Assembly: GCF_002994745.2 (NCBI RefSeq)
Contig: NC_037092.1
Coordinates: 89,690,398 to 89,754,397 of the forward strand
Reading direction: 5' to 3'
Origin: Rosa chinensis
Taxonomy: Eukaryota; Streptophyta; Magnoliopsida; Rosales; Rosaceae
DNA length: 64,000 bases
The notes beneath the pieces are model-generated. The model did not search any database. It saw only the letters and a program-made list of their open reading frames with translations, and had not been told where the DNA came from. A program made the translations under genes and the position numbers. Of this stretch, positions 12,793-25,500 are shown in pieces; the first letter of the stretch is position 1; the number at the start of each line of letters is the position of its first letter.

Positions 12793-13751
12793 TCAGAAGT
12801 TAACCAAGGAGCTAAAATCTTGGAACTGGCCTCCAGTGTAGGTTTGACCAAAAGACCAGTTGGGAGGAGCCACATTGTTGGAGACGAGAGAGCGTCCATC
12901 ACTGGTTGTAACCTTGAAAGAAAGGGCTTGGCCGTTAAGATAGGAGTTGCTTTGCCAATTCTGACCCCAGTTCCGGGACATGGCCATCCAACCGTTGTCA
13001 CTTTTCGAACCTTTAATAGACACACTCACCAGATCACCAGCTCCACCCACATTGGTTATAAGCACCAGATTGAAGTAGGAGTGCCCATTGATTGCAAATC
13101 TGATTCCACCCTTCTTGCTACAACCAACCCTGCATCCATCAATGAATAATGTTGACATATAGATCTCAAACATACACATATGCTTAAGAAGGTATCTACA
13201 AAATTGAGTTTTATACATACCTTCTGTATTGCACAGGGATAATTCCGGCTTTGGATTGAGCAATGTGTTGAAAAACAGGCTGAGATAGATCAAAATGACG
13301 CAATGGAGGATTGCACCAGCCTCCAGCGTTATTAGGAAGAGCGCTGTTGGGTGGGCAGAAATTAGTTGCGGTTACTACTATGGATCCTGGTAAGCACCAT
13401 TGTTTGTCATTCACACATTTAATCTCATAGCAACCTCCACAACTCAACCCATTATTGAACAAAACAGTACTGAGTGCAGCAGTGTTTGTTCCATACCCCT
13501 GGCTATAAAGATTTCCATAACCACAAGCCCCACCTGCGATTAAGTCACCCCAAATTAAGTTACAAGTTACAACCACCATTAATTCTATATGATGATGAGC
13601 TTATATCAATAAACTTACCCATTGTCCCTGAAGCATCACTGCCTCCATAGAAAGTGGCGTGAGCATTTGTCCACCCATTACCAGAACTCTTCACAGTCTG
13701 TGAAATGGCAAGAAGGACTACAAATATGATGCACGTACGATATTCATCCAT
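12793..13751 (-). CDS. EXPA: Alpha-expansin
   Basis: Secreted wall-loosening protein that disrupts non-covalent contacts between cellulose and matrix glycans during acid growth. Three minus-strand exons (13751-13619, 13533-13221, 13129-12793) splice cleanly to 783 nt, giving 260 residues, the normal length. The product has a hydrophobic signal peptide ([15 protein letters not shown]), the family start [20 protein letters not shown], the [14 protein letters not shown] block, conserved cysteines ([13 protein letters not shown]), the HFDLS motif of the GH45-like domain, and a C-terminal polysaccharide-binding domain with conserved tryptophans ([17 protein letters not shown]). Both introns sit at common alpha-expansin positions. 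The reading frame is intact, and a TATA box lies about 105 bp upstream of the start. The subgroup within EXPA cannot be assigned by eye. Confidence 0.95.
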
Positions 13752-13855
13752 AATTAATCTGCAGCCTGGGAACTAGCTAGATTGCTCCCGTTGATGGGAG
13801 AAAAGAGGATCAGTGGTTTCTGATGATGAATAAAAAGGCTGATGGGATTGTTTGG

Positions 13856-13863
13856 TTTATATA
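13856..13863 (-). promoter_or_regulatory. TATA box of the expansin gene
   Basis: The minus strand reads TATATAAA, 105 bp upstream of the expansin ATG at 13751. This leaves room for a 5' UTR of about 70-75 nt, typical of plant genes. No other TATA-like motif lies nearer the start. Confidence 0.6.
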
Positions 13864-16816
13864 GATGTGAATGCTGGGGCAGCCGGGCAGGGATTACAAG
13901 ATGAGAGATGATCAAGGAATATTTATATGTAAATTAATCAATGGCCAAGATTGGGATAAACAAACATGGACAAAGTCGCAAAACAGTATACTGACAATTA
14001 ACTAACTTCATGAGTAACTGAAACTAGCTAGCCAATATATAAATCAAACACGAAGCTTGCTGAAGAAAGACTCTTTATAAAATGGCAGTTTGCGCCCAGC
14101 CTGCTGGCTATTAGTGCAGTCAAGTGGACTTTTGACCTTCTTTTCATAAACCAAGATTCCTTAGATAATACTTGAAAAATAATTATGATCAATCAAACTA
14201 TGAAGTATGAATACCAGTAGACGTACACCGGAGAGTTTGATAGTGTAATATTGTAAGTAATAAGATTGCCATGCGTTGCCGATGAGTGCTGTATGCATGT
14301 GTGTATTAAACAATTACAGGTCTCAAAAGCTAAAAAGATCGACAAAGAGTTGGGGATGACATTTGTATTCCTGCACCATTAGAATCATGTTAATTAGGCT
14401 ACCAGGCTTAAGCTGATAGAGAATGACCAACAATATAAATCGATAAGTTTATACCATGCACCACTAGTAGTACAACCTGTGGATTATTGTAGGATAAGAA
14501 GGGCTAAATATACAATGGATTACATACTTTTCTATAGATAATATTTAATTCTAGTTCTATTTTCAATGACCAGCAAGTATGGTGGTAATAATGGATGAAT
14601 GTGCCCGGGTTTTCCTAGCTAAATGAACATGTTTGATCGTGGAAATGCATACGCAAGTGGGCAAGTGATCAAGTTTGGATGACAGCAAGTCTCCCATAGT
14701 CATACTCAGATGACAGTTTATATATAGTTATTAGTTAAAGTGTAACAGAAAAGAGAAAACAGTAACAGACGATGATATGCATGGCCCTTGGACTGGAGTA
14801 CTTTTAGTCAGCTGAATGAAAGCATCAGCATTCCAAGAACATGCATGAGCTACTCTTTCTTGGTATAATGGTATTACTTAGGTTCTTTCAAGAGCCTGAG
14901 GCCACTTTCCAACCTCTCTCCTTTTCCTCTCTAGCTTTTCTTGGCCGGCGCGAATCTCTTCTGTACGTTATGTACTATATATTGTACACATTTATGTACT
15001 TCTCAATTCACTTGTACTTTATGATCATCTATTCATCTTTCTGAATTCAAACAGATGCTGCCCTCCGCTTCTATCCCTACGGCTACTAGAAAGAATCTTA
15101 ACTGTTTCAGAAGTTTACTGCAATCAGCTACCTGCGTCCTCAACTTGACGAATTATTCGATAGTTAACCATTTCTGCATTGCGAATAAAAATTAATACCC
15201 CATTATTTTATATCTGATATGATTTTTTAGATTGAATATATAGCAGAATATTCACCTAATAAATATTCTAACACCCTGGTATTTACTTAAAATTAAATTT
15301 GGGTGCCCAACTAGGCACATGGAAATGGAATCAATGGATGATGGGGGCAGGCATTTTACTTTGACTTTATACAGAATTTGTGATACATTAGTTCTTTATA
15401 TTTCAATTGCTATGCCTGCTATCGAAATTTTGACACCAGCTGCTACTACTAGTACAAAGAAACGAATCTCGATCATATTTATATATAGAGGGATAATTAA
15501 GTTAAAGAGATTGGGGAAAACTTAACTACCAAAAATTCAGGATCTTATCAATTTTTTCAAGAGAAAATTAGATATAAACCCGAAAATTCAACCTTCTATT
15601 AGAAAAAACCCATACATACTTTTCTTTTAGTTTACACCCAAATCACATTGATAAACCTTCTATATAGAGTGATTCATACAAATAAAAAAAATAAAAAAAT
15701 CAAAAGAAAACCTTCCATATAAACTATAGGCCTATATATAATCAATATTTTTCCTTATTTTCATGTATATCTAATTTGCCCTTTTACATTCTCTCAAATA
15801 ATACATGTCTAATGTACCTACTAAATATGTATATGTAGGTAGGGCTTAAATAATAGAAATGTTCAAGCTTAATAGAAATTGACACACAATGATATATACC
15901 ATAATCATAGGTGTAACATTTTTGTTTATACAATCATAGGTATAATATAATAGAAAACCTAACAAAGAGGTATGATACAGAAAATAATGATAAATTCTAA
16001 TACAAAGATGTTATACGAAACCCATTAACATTTAGGCTGTAATCGAATGTATAAACCAAAAACTAAGCCTCCTATATGTTAGATACATACCTAAAATCAA
16101 ATTATCTAGAAAAAAAAAGTATTCTAATGATCAGGTACCTTTTTAGTACATACCTTACAAATAGAACAACTGTATAATATGTTATTAACCTATGTTTGCT
16201 TTCCATTCAAGTGTTTATATGAAAAATATAACATACCTTTTATATAGAAAAAATCAGATATAAACCTCGATCTAGGTATTGATTACCAGAGCTTCAATCA
16301 ATGATCTAGTTCATCAAGTGTATTTGTTTAGAGCTTGTAGCATATTAAGAAATTTTTGACAAAAACATATTTTATTTTCTATGTCACTTAATGAGAATTT
16401 ATTTATGTAATCAACTTAATCAACAGATTTGGGTATATATTAAAAAAAATTATAGATGGGTTTAATCTGATAGGTGTAATCAAATTTGGGTGTAATATAA
16501 AATGCCCCTTTTTTCAAAAGGGCTTAGCATGTGGCAAACCGTCTGTCAAGCTCAAATAACTAATGTTATGAATGAGAGAATCACAATCTTCCCACGCTAC
16601 ACTCCTTTCTGGTACAAACTAAGAACCTTTTTCTGCACTTTATTGGGCAATCTTAACTGTAACCATCTGCTACATACGTATAATCCTTTTTGTGAATCAT
16701 GATGCCACCCCGGCCACTTTTTGAGTACAAATGTCCAATCTTTACAGGTTTACAAAGCCTATTATGCCCTACAGGGCTAATGAACATAACTTCTGTACGT
16801 AGTATCTAGCTAGGAG

Positions 16817-16870
<54 letters not shown>

Positions 16871-17571
16871 TTATTTACTTTTTTGGTTGCCTAGCATCCA
16901 TGTAATAATCGAAAAGCTTAAGTCCTGTTGCACGCTACCATAATTACTAATGGTATCTATGATTTTCAGTTTGGCCAAGACACTTACTTGCATCATGAGC
17001 AATCACACCTATATATGTTTCAAGGTTAGTCATCTTATTTTAACAAAACTCTTACTGCTCAAAATCATCAAAGCTAGCTAACTGTATGTTGATCCTGAAA
17101 TTCGATCGATCTAAGTGGCTTAAGACAAAATTAGAGTCCAATATTGTCTATAGCACTTGCATGAAATTGAAACACATTGCTCTTCTCCCTTGAAAGAAAA
17201 AATAAAACCATTGAGGTGAAATTTGCAATTTCCCTAATTAATAATAATGGAGACAATATGTGGCTTTACCAACAGATATAAGCAAAAAACATTGGATTTT
17301 CTTGCACATAGATAGAATCAGAAGGATATGAACTATACAAATATCAGTATGCAGTCTTCTAAACAAATAACCAACACATATAAGGAAAAATCTCCTTACT
17401 GATCGATAATTAGCATTTTGAAGGTGAAACTGCAAGAGTCATCCACAATTACTATTACCAATGGATTTCACTCGTTTCAAATCAGAAGAGTATTAGTGAC
17501 GGTGATTGTAATTCTGACCGCGTATACATTGTCAGTCATAAAACTGGCTTTAAGTACCCTCCCTCGATCTA
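13864..17571. other. Intergenic, expansin promoter side to TRM-like gene
   Basis: About 3.7 kb without a recognisable gene. It contains an (AT)n run at 16817-16868. AT-rich sequence at about 15540-16510 carries repeated phrases (AGATATAAACC near 15570 and 16258; ACACCCAAAT near 15637, and inverted, ATTTGGGTGT, near 16484) that suggest an old transposon remnant I cannot delimit. No RNA gene seen. Confidence 0.4.
16817..16868. repeat. (AT)n microsatellite
   Basis: About 52 bp of alternating A and T with a single G interruption. Confidence 0.95.
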
Positions 17572-18669
17572 CTAGTTATTATCTGAATGCTGTATGGTGA
17601 CTAATGGCTTAACAACACAGTAATTGCCAGCTGGAGTAGTTTTGGATGTGGTACTGCAGGAACCGGTAGTAGTAGTAGCAGCAGCCTTGCCTTTCTTACA
17701 ATTATTAAATCTGCTACAATTACGTGCTGCAGGAATACTACGATCCATAGCGTGCATCATTGATCTTTTCTCCAATTCATGTCTCTGCTCACCTTTGCTC
17801 CTCATAGTGATCATGTTTCGTTGACTCTGCTTCAAGATGTAACACAACTTTTCATTACTACTACCTTTGAATTTACCACTAACACTTACTGGTACTGGCA
17901 TGGCGTCTAGCCCCATCAGTTTGGCTACTACACCTGGTTTGCACCATACGACACTCTCCCCTGCTAAAGTTGCTGGCAAACGACGACGATACAAAGACCT
18001 CGTGGTACTGCTGCTTGCATCACGGCCCATTGATGAGCATACATCTGAGCTTCTTCTGTGATCACGATGAGTTGGCCTCAGCTTTTCCTGCCCTACAATA
18101 CCAATATGATCCTGCTTCAAATGTAAGTTGTTTCTGAAGGAAGAGCGGTACATGGCATCCCTGCCATCAAGAGAGAAACGAGGGTACTGATTCAATGCAT
18201 TCCTTGCAGACCGCAAAATATCTGAATTATTTACGCAAGACATCCTACCCGGTCCTCGCATTATTAGTCCATTCATATCAACATTGTAGTCATCGTCTTC
18301 TGGGCCCTCTTTCATGAGCTGCAGCGCCTTTGATTTTCTTGCAATCTCCTCTTCCAAATCCAACTTCAATATCATCTCCTCCAACGTTGGCTGCCTTTCC
18401 ATTTCCTGAAGACGATATTGATGATCATCAGTATTAGCAGCAGCATTTTGCCAATGTTTATTAAAGCCAGAGTCGACTTTGACAGGACCTACTGGGGAGG
18501 TATGATCATGATCATGTTGACTAAGAGCAAGACCAAGGGGGCTGGGGCGGCTACTGCCATGTTGGTTGAGGGTAGAGGTTGAGCCATCGTCGTTGCAGAA
18601 GTTTCTCAAGCCTTTCTTCATCTTCGATCCCAGAGAGTTCTTCAGGAGAAATAAGGACACGTCTCTCAT
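17572..18669 (-). CDS. DUF3741 / TRM-family protein, single exon
   Basis: A 365-residue protein with one exon. It carries the motif VVAKLMGLDAMP at about residue 246, the signature of the plant LONGIFOLIA/TRM (TON1-recruiting motif) group and DUF3741-associated proteins. It also has ERQPTLEEMILKLDLEEEIA near residue 90 and DILRSARNALNQYPRFSLDG near residue 150, both of which recur in short members of this group. The protein is Ser/Arg/Lys-rich and otherwise low in predicted order, with no signal peptide or membrane segment. Known TRM relatives bind TON1/PP2A complexes and microtubules and affect cell shape; a role here is inferred only from the motif. The frame is intact. The start ATG at 18669 opens MRDVSLFLLKNSLGSKMKK, a usual N-terminus for the group. 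No direct neighbour suggests a shared function. Confidence 0.8.
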   Translation of the reverse strand: MRDVSLFLLKNSLGSKMKKGLRNFCNDDGSTSTLNQHGSSRPSPLGLALSQHDHDHTSPVGPVKVDSGFNKHWQNAAANTDDHQYRLQEMERQPTLEEMILKLDLEEEIARKSKALQLMKEGPEDDDYNVDMNGLIMRGPGRMSCVNNSDILRSARNALNQYPRFSLDGRDAMYRSSFRNNLHLKQDHIGIVGQEKLRPTHRDHRRSSDVCSSMGRDASSSTTRSLYRRRLPATLAGESVVWCKPGVVAKLMGLDAMPVPVSVSGKFKGSSNEKLCYILKQSQRNMITMRSKGEQRHELEKRSMMHAMDRSIPAARNCSRFNNCKKGKAAATTTTGSCSTTSKTTPAGNYCVVKPLVTIQHSDNN

Positions 18670-19469
18670 TGATTGCTAAAGGGAGCACGCACCACCGCCA
18701 GAGCATCTAGTTAGGAGATGGATGCGGATGAACTGAAGACAGATCGAAGAGGTACTAGCTAGCACATACAAATTAAACTAGCAGCTGTTTTTTAGATAGC
18801 TAGCACATACAAACTAGCTGAATGGGAGCGGTGTAGAGATACTAGTTGCATAGAAGTAGCTCAGGCTAGTTATCTAACCTTTAATATTAATAGCAATCAC
18901 ATGACAAACTAGAGCTAGCCAGCCTTCACAAGATCTCCCCCTGCACTCTGCAAAACCCTTTCCATCGATCAATCAATCCACTAGTATTATAGCTAGTAGT
19001 TAGTACTGTCTCGATCATAAATCATAATAAATCCATTGGTACAAAATAAATATTGTTTTCTCTTGAATCGGTTGAGGTGCATGATTAACATTCACTCTCT
19101 AGCTAACCTGTTTAAGAAGGTAAATGAAAAGGATGAACTAGCTAATGCATCAAATGCCCGCCAGAGTCCAGCACCAACAGGATTAATTACAGCATGAGCG
19201 GTGCATGACCTCTTACCTTTATACTTGATTGCCGGTGGAATTCTTGTGCATACCTTAATTTTAAGAGATTGTCCAATGAGATTGCGGATGTTGACATGCA
19301 TGAACAAACAGAGGTGGCGGATCCATGAACGAATTTTTCTTCCTCGGGGGTAGCCAAAAGCATCACTAGCTAACACTCTGACCCAAGTAGCGTGGGAGAG
19401 ATGAAGAAGTGTGCACTCCCCAGCTCATACTACCCTTAAGTTTTTTGAGACAATTCATCGAATATCTTA
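18670..19469. other. Intergenic upstream of the TRM-like gene
   Basis: Promoter side of the minus-strand TRM-like gene. It contains many CTAGCTAG-type palindromic tetramers and no coding exon I can support. Confidence 0.5.
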
Positions 19470-19630
19470 CCCTTTTAATGAGGGATATTTCCCCTTTTTT
19501 GGTCATTTTAAGGAATCGCTCATTAGACCTAGTTTTCGATCACATATTCACATCTTAATCGTTCAGTCATTTTAGGTATATATGAGTAGATCATCTGTGC
19601 AAATTTTCAGCCAAATTGATAATCATTAAG

Positions 19631-20445
19631 TGAAAATACCAAATGGAACGATATTGTGTTATAATCAAAAGAACAACATAACTACGAAAGTACTTGATCA
19701 ATAGGGACACAGAAAATTGCTAACGCAGTGTAAACCTCTCCACTGAGGAAACTTCACTGCGTGGCTTTTAACGTAGCCAACACGAAAAATCAATCCAATA
19801 TGAATCAAATGAGTTTACAGTATACAAGTTGTGTTGTTCATAACATACACATTCACTTAGCAAAAGATGCTAACTTGATTTACAACTGATCTAACTATTA
19901 CTTGATTGTCAATCTATCAACTCTAATCAAATCACTGATCTTTCTTGTTCTCAATGTCTCACTGACCTTTGAGAATGATTTATGAAAGTACTGGACAACA
20001 CAAGAGAAAGCATGAAACAAATAAAGAGAGTTTTCAGAAAAATGGTTTTTGACAAAAACCCATGGTTCAAGAGTGAACAATCGTTTTATGCAGCAGATGA
20101 AAACCCTAAACATGTATTAGTTTCGAAGCCTTTTATACAAGAGGAAAACTCTCCCTCAAACAAATCTTTTCTTTAATCATCAAATAAGATAGAAATAGAA
20201 AGATATCGAAACTTATTTGTTATGCATGCAAAAAGGTCTTTAATGCAAAATGCACCAAATCAATTTAATAGACATGTAAATCAATTTAAATCGTGCAACA
20301 TGATTTGGAATGAATATATATTAAACTCAAGATCAGTGAATCAATTCTGCTTGATCGTATCTTCCTCTTTGTTTCCTTGAAGCTCCGGTTTCCTTGTGAC
20401 AATGGGAAATCATGTATTGAGTGGTAATTGCCCAATGTGCTTACA
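19631..20445 (-). repeat. 3' LTR of the copia element
   Basis: This 815 bp direct repeat begins TGAAAATACC and ends CTTACA on the plus strand. It is near-identical to 27801-28604 but has 11 extra bp (around 20092-20102, ATGCAGCAGAT region). Confidence 0.9.
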
Positions 20446-20460
20446 ATCTCCCCCTTTGGG
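20446..20460 (-). other. Polypurine tract next to the 3' LTR
   Basis: The minus strand reads CCCAAAGGGGGAGAT directly abutting the LTR, the plus-strand primer site of an LTR element. Two further AGGGGGAGA blocks occur upstream in the element (20859-20872 and 21523-21532). Multiplied polypurine tracts are a recorded Sirevirus feature. Confidence 0.75.
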
Positions 20461-20645
20461 CATTCCCATTCAACACATGATTTTTCATCTTTATGTCCTG
20501 CATGTTAGTTTTCACAGATAACCACTAATCACTAACAAGGAGTGTTACTTGGATTAAGGAATCAGTTTCCATCCTTTTCCAGATCCAAGTAACTAATTAA
20601 CTAATGCAATTATCACATAATAATAATAATCTTCCAAAAATAAGC

Positions 20646-20855
20646 ATCCCAAGTAGTCTGTGCTTATGCACTTACAAATTCAAAAACCAAAAATAAATAT
20701 TGTTCATGAAAAATTTAAATGCAGAAACAGAAAAGAAGAAGATGAAAAGAATCCCAAGTAGTCTGTGCTTATGCACTTACAAATTCAAAAACCCAAAATA
20801 AATATTGTTCATGAAAAATTTAAATGCAGAAACAGAAAAGAAGAAGATGAAAAGA
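20646..20855. repeat. 105 bp tandem duplication in the retrotransposon 3' region
   Basis: 20646-20750 and 20751-20855 are adjacent copies differing at about two positions (AAACCAAAAA against AAACCCAAAA, for instance). The duplication sits just inside the element between its extra open frame and the terminal polypurine tract. Confidence 0.9.
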
Positions 20856-21335
20856 TTACTTCTCCCCCTTTGAATGGGAAGGAACATCAAACTCCTCCAG
20901 CATTTTGGTCACGGTGTCCTGAAATTCCTCGGTGTCCATGGAACCTTTGCTTTCTTCTTGATCATCGTCCTCTGGCACAGGCATAGACGGACCAGGAGCG
21001 TCAAACCCGGGAGGGTGGCGCTGCATGCTTCGGATTTCCCGGAGGACTTCCCTGAGAGTATGGTTGGTGTGAACGAGGAGAGAGTGCATGTCATCCATGT
21101 CGGTGGTGAGACTTGCAACCCGCCAGTCAGTGACCAGAATGAGGTCGCGAAGACTCTCAAGAGAAACAACAGAAGGAGCACTAGAAGGAGATGGATGAAG
21201 AGGAGGACTTCTGCTTCGGTCTCGGTGCATGCCGGGATGAAGAACACCGGCTCGGGCTGCGGCCTGGCGCCCCTCCTCTGGAGGAGGAAGGCGCCGATGG
21301 CCTTCGCAGCGAGGAGTGATCTTTGAGCGAACCAT
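20856..21335 (-). CDS. Extra open frame downstream of pol (159 residues, function unknown)
   Basis: An intact minus-strand frame in the position of the env-like gene of Sireviruses, between pol and the 3' LTR. It encodes a basic N-terminal part (RDRSRSPPLHPSPSSAPSV), a central helical stretch (DMDDMHSLLVHTNHTLREVL), and an acidic C-terminus that ends SKGEK with its last codons lying inside a polypurine tract. I see no signal peptide or transmembrane segment, so calling it an envelope protein is not supported. It may be the remnant or a short form of the lineage's third gene. Its intactness beside a broken pol is notable but could be chance, given its length. Confidence 0.45.
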   Translation of the reverse strand: MVRSKITPRCEGHRRLPPPEEGRQAAARAGVLHPGMHRDRSRSPPLHPSPSSAPSVVSLESLRDLILVTDWRVASLTTDMDDMHSLLVHTNHTLREVLREIRSMQRHPPGFDAPGPSMPVPEDDDQEESKGSMDTEEFQDTVTKMLEEFDVPSHSKGEK

Positions 21336-22565
21336 GTTGAGAGAAAAAGAAGTGAGAGAATCTGCGCACTAAGACAATGCAGAGTGAAATCCGAAAGAGA
21401 TATAGATATATATCGAACCAGTAGGTTAGGGAAAATCAAGAGACGCATCGGTCAGAGATAGCGTCCAAGAGGAAGAAAATTTATTGCAAGTTATAATTCC
21501 GAGAATCACGCATGCAAGTAAAATCTCCCCCTCACGTTATGCTTAACCAGTAAGGAAAGGGAATACAAACAGATGGCAATCCAGAATAGATATCGAGAGA
21601 ACCATGGATTCCCACAATCTTCAATTATAGCACACAATATATTCGTCTGCAGAGTATCCAAGCGATTAATGCATTTGTCATAATGAGAAGAGAAAGTATA
21701 GCATAGTTGAAGCACAAAGAGCACAAATCTTGTAGTGAAAAGAACATAGGTCAGAACAGCAGGCATGATGTATTCTATCAACAAATGAATTGGTACTCAT
21801 ATTCAGAACTTAGGAAGTAACTTGTAATGAGAGTGAGAGTAACCAGTATATGGGGCTTAGAAACAAGTTTAGTGAAGGAGAGAAGTGAAATAAGAGAACT
21901 GAACATGTGAACTAAGCTCAATAAATCTCCTTAGAAGGAGTAGGAAACATTATTCCCTGTTCCCAAGCACGTAATGTATTGGAGTCATAGACCCTTTTTA
22001 TTTTGTGACACTTAGAACTCATGTAGCAAGACTCTTCTCAGCAACTCCCAGAACAGATGTTCTTAGGGTACTAAACATAACAAGGATGCTCCATGGAGAG
22101 AGTCTCGAGTAGTTGTCTGCTTTATTTTATTTTTTCGTGCACAGATCACTTACCAACTCGTTTCTTGCAAACCTTAGAAAGTTCACCACAACTAAGGCCT
22201 GGTTACTAGGAGAGATGGGATAGAATTATCCATTCTCGTTTCTTACAAATCCTAGAAAGTTCACCACAACTAGGACCTGATTACTTTGAGAAGATGGAAA
22301 GAATCATTTGAGCAGTTTTAATTAGTTCGCCTATTTCACTGAATCTCTTTGACAATAAACAAGGAACATGCCACCACATAGGCTATAAGTGAAAGTGCAT
22401 ATGAGAATTAACTGACTAAGATTCGAACCATGAGTACACAATATTTGCCCAGAATAAGACATGACAATAGTGTCCAGAGAAAATGCACAAGTCACTAATG
22501 ACAGTGGTCAAAGCACACTAAGATCACAACGTTCTCTCTCAACAGTGGACACACATTGGAGTGCC

Positions 22566-25500
22566 TTAATACTTAGAACATATCCCCAAAGCATTTCTTA
22601 ACATTTCAAACCTAGCAGTGTCAAGAGGCTTAGTGAACAAATCAGCAAGTTGACTCTCAGTGGGCACAAAGCTTAACTCAAGTATATTTTGCTCAACCAA
22701 ATCTCTAATAAAGTGATAGCGCAGATCAATGTGTTTTGTTCGAGAGTGTTGAACAAGATTTTTGGTGATATTGATAGCACTGGTATTATCACAGAAAATA
22801 GACAACTTACCTTGAGTGATGCCATAATCATGAAGCATTTGCTTCATCCAAAGCATTTGTGTGCAGCAACTTCCAGCTGCGACATATTCAGCTTCAGCAG
22901 TAGACAGAGAAATGCAGTTTTGTTTCTTGTTGTGCCAAGCAACAAGATTATTCCCAATGAAGAAACAACCTCCAGAAGTGCTTTTTCTATCTTTTAGGTT
23001 TCCACCCCAATCAACATCAGAATGGCCTGCAATTTCTACGTTAGTGTCAAAGGTATAGAAAATGCCGCAGTTCATTGTACCTGAGATATATCGGATGATT
23101 CTTTTGACAGCTTCTAAGTGTGATTCTTTGGGATTTGCTTGAAATCGAGCACACACTCCCACACTGTATGAAATATCAGGTCAACTGGCAGTTAGATACA
23201 GTAAGCTTCCAATCATGCTTCTATAGAGAGTGGAGTTGATTGATTTTCCATTCAGATCCTCGCTCAGTTTTGTAGTGGTGCTCATGGGATTTGTAACCAC
23301 TTTCTTGGATTCAAGTCCAAATTTCTTGATTAGATTCTCAGCATATTTGGTTTGAGTGAGAAAGATACCTGCATCAAGTTGCTTCACTTACAGTCCAAGG
23401 AAAAAGGTTAGCTCACCACACATGCTCATTTCAAATTCACTTTCCATGACCGATTGAAATTCATTGACAAGATATTTAGATGTAGAGCCAAAGATAATGT
23501 CATCAACATACACCTGAGCTATGATAAGATCATTTTTCACACGTTTTACAAAGAATGTTTTATCAATTGATCCTCTTGTGTACCCTTTTTCCACCAGATG
23601 GGTGGAGAGCCTTTCATACCAAGCTCGTGGAGCCTGCTTTAAACCATATAGGGCTTTCTTGAGTCTATAAACATGATTTAGATTATGTGGATCTTTGAAG
23701 CCTTGAGGTTGTTCCACATAGACTTCTTCCTGCAACACACCATTCAGAAATGCAGTTTTGACATCCATTTGAAACAGTTTGATTCTTAGGTGACAAGCAA
23801 CAGACAAAAGCAATCTCACTAATTCTAATCTTGCAACAGGGGCAAAAGTTTCATCAAAGTCGAGACTTTCAATCTGTGAATAACCTTGATTCTTAGCTTT
23901 GTTTCTGATTACATTGCCTTTCTCATCAATTTTATTTCTAAAAATCCACTTAGTGCCTATTACATTACAGTCTCTAGGTCTTGGTACCAAGTACCACACA
24001 TCATTCCTAGTGAATTGATTTAATTCTTCCTGCATGGCACTAATCCAATCATCATCTAGTAGGGCTTCCTTGATGTTCTTTGGTTCAATTAGGGAAACAA
24101 ACCCACACAGAGATATGACATTCATCGCTATTTGATTTTCTGTAATGAAACAAAGTAAAGCATTACCTCGACTTACCTCATTTACACTTACCTGTGGAGC
24201 AGTTTGGCTTCTGGTTTTGAGACCATCTGAGATTTGTCCAAGAATATCTTGACGTGAATGATCCTTTTGAACTTGCTTGAACCCTCTTTTCACTTGAGGA
24301 GCTGGCTCGAAGATGTTGTCAGCATTCTCTCTCTGTTCATCAGTAGTTGATGTGTCTTCAGATTCTGATATGTGAGTAGGTGATGTTTCTGCAAAGGTTT
24401 TCTCCTGTCTAATGTAGGAATCATCAATAGACACATTAATAGATTCCATGACAATCCTGGTTCTTTTGTTATAGACTCTATATGCCCGACTATTTGTGGA
24501 ATATCTAAGGAAGATACCATCATCGCTTCGAGCATCAAATTTTCCGAGTTGTTCTCGATCTCTTAATATGTAGCAGGGGCTTCCAAACACACGAAGGTGG
24601 TTTATGTTTGGTTTCTTACCTTTCCACATCTCATAAGCTGTTTGGTCAGTTCCAGATCTTAAGAAGACTCTATTGATGGTGTAAGATGCAGTACTGATAG
24701 CCTCAGCCCAAAAGTTCGAGGTTAGACCAGCAGAATGCAGCATTACCCTTGCCATGTCTAACAGCACTCTGTTTTTGCGCTCAACTATTCCATTTTGTTG
24801 TGGAGTGATCGGGGCTGAAAACTCATGGGAAACACCTAACTCATGAAAGTAGTTAGCAAAAGCAGCATTTTTAAACTCAGTTCCATTATCTGACCTTACT
24901 CTTACTAAGCACATGTTCGTGTACTGTTTTTCCATTTTTATTCTTTAGTTTAATCCCTTGAATGATTCAAAGGTTTCAACTTTGTCTCTTAGGAAATTAA
25001 TCCAAGTGTACCTGGAGAAGTCATCAACGATCACAAGTATGTATTTCTTACCTCCAATGCTTTTTGTTTGAGCTGGTCCCATAAGATCCATATGCAGCAG
25101 TTCCAGAACTCTTGTGGTAGTGGCAGCATTTATTGTTTTATCAGGAGATCTGGCTTGCTTACCGATTTTGCATTCTCCACATATCTTGTCGGTCTTACCA
25201 CTTAGTGCTGGTAGACCTCTGACACACTGCTTAGTGGATAATTTGAGTAGATCCTGATAGTTTACATGCCCCAGTCTTCTGTGCCATATTTCGAAGGTTT
25301 CTTCGGCAGATCTCACAGACAAGCAATCCTGTATATTTAGAGATTCATTAGATTGAATGTGATAACAATTATCTGAAGATCTCTTACCTCTCATAATATT
25401 TTCTCCCTTGTTATCAAGAATCACACATCTTTGCTTGTTGAACCACACATCCTCATAATCATCAGCCAAGTGACTGACACTTATTAGATTGGCAGTTAAG

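Noticed and set aside
20874..21448. Overlapping open frames on both strands of the retrotransposon 3' region
   Set aside because: Only the minus frame 20856-21335 is in the element's coding direction and ends at a polypurine tract; the others are shadows.
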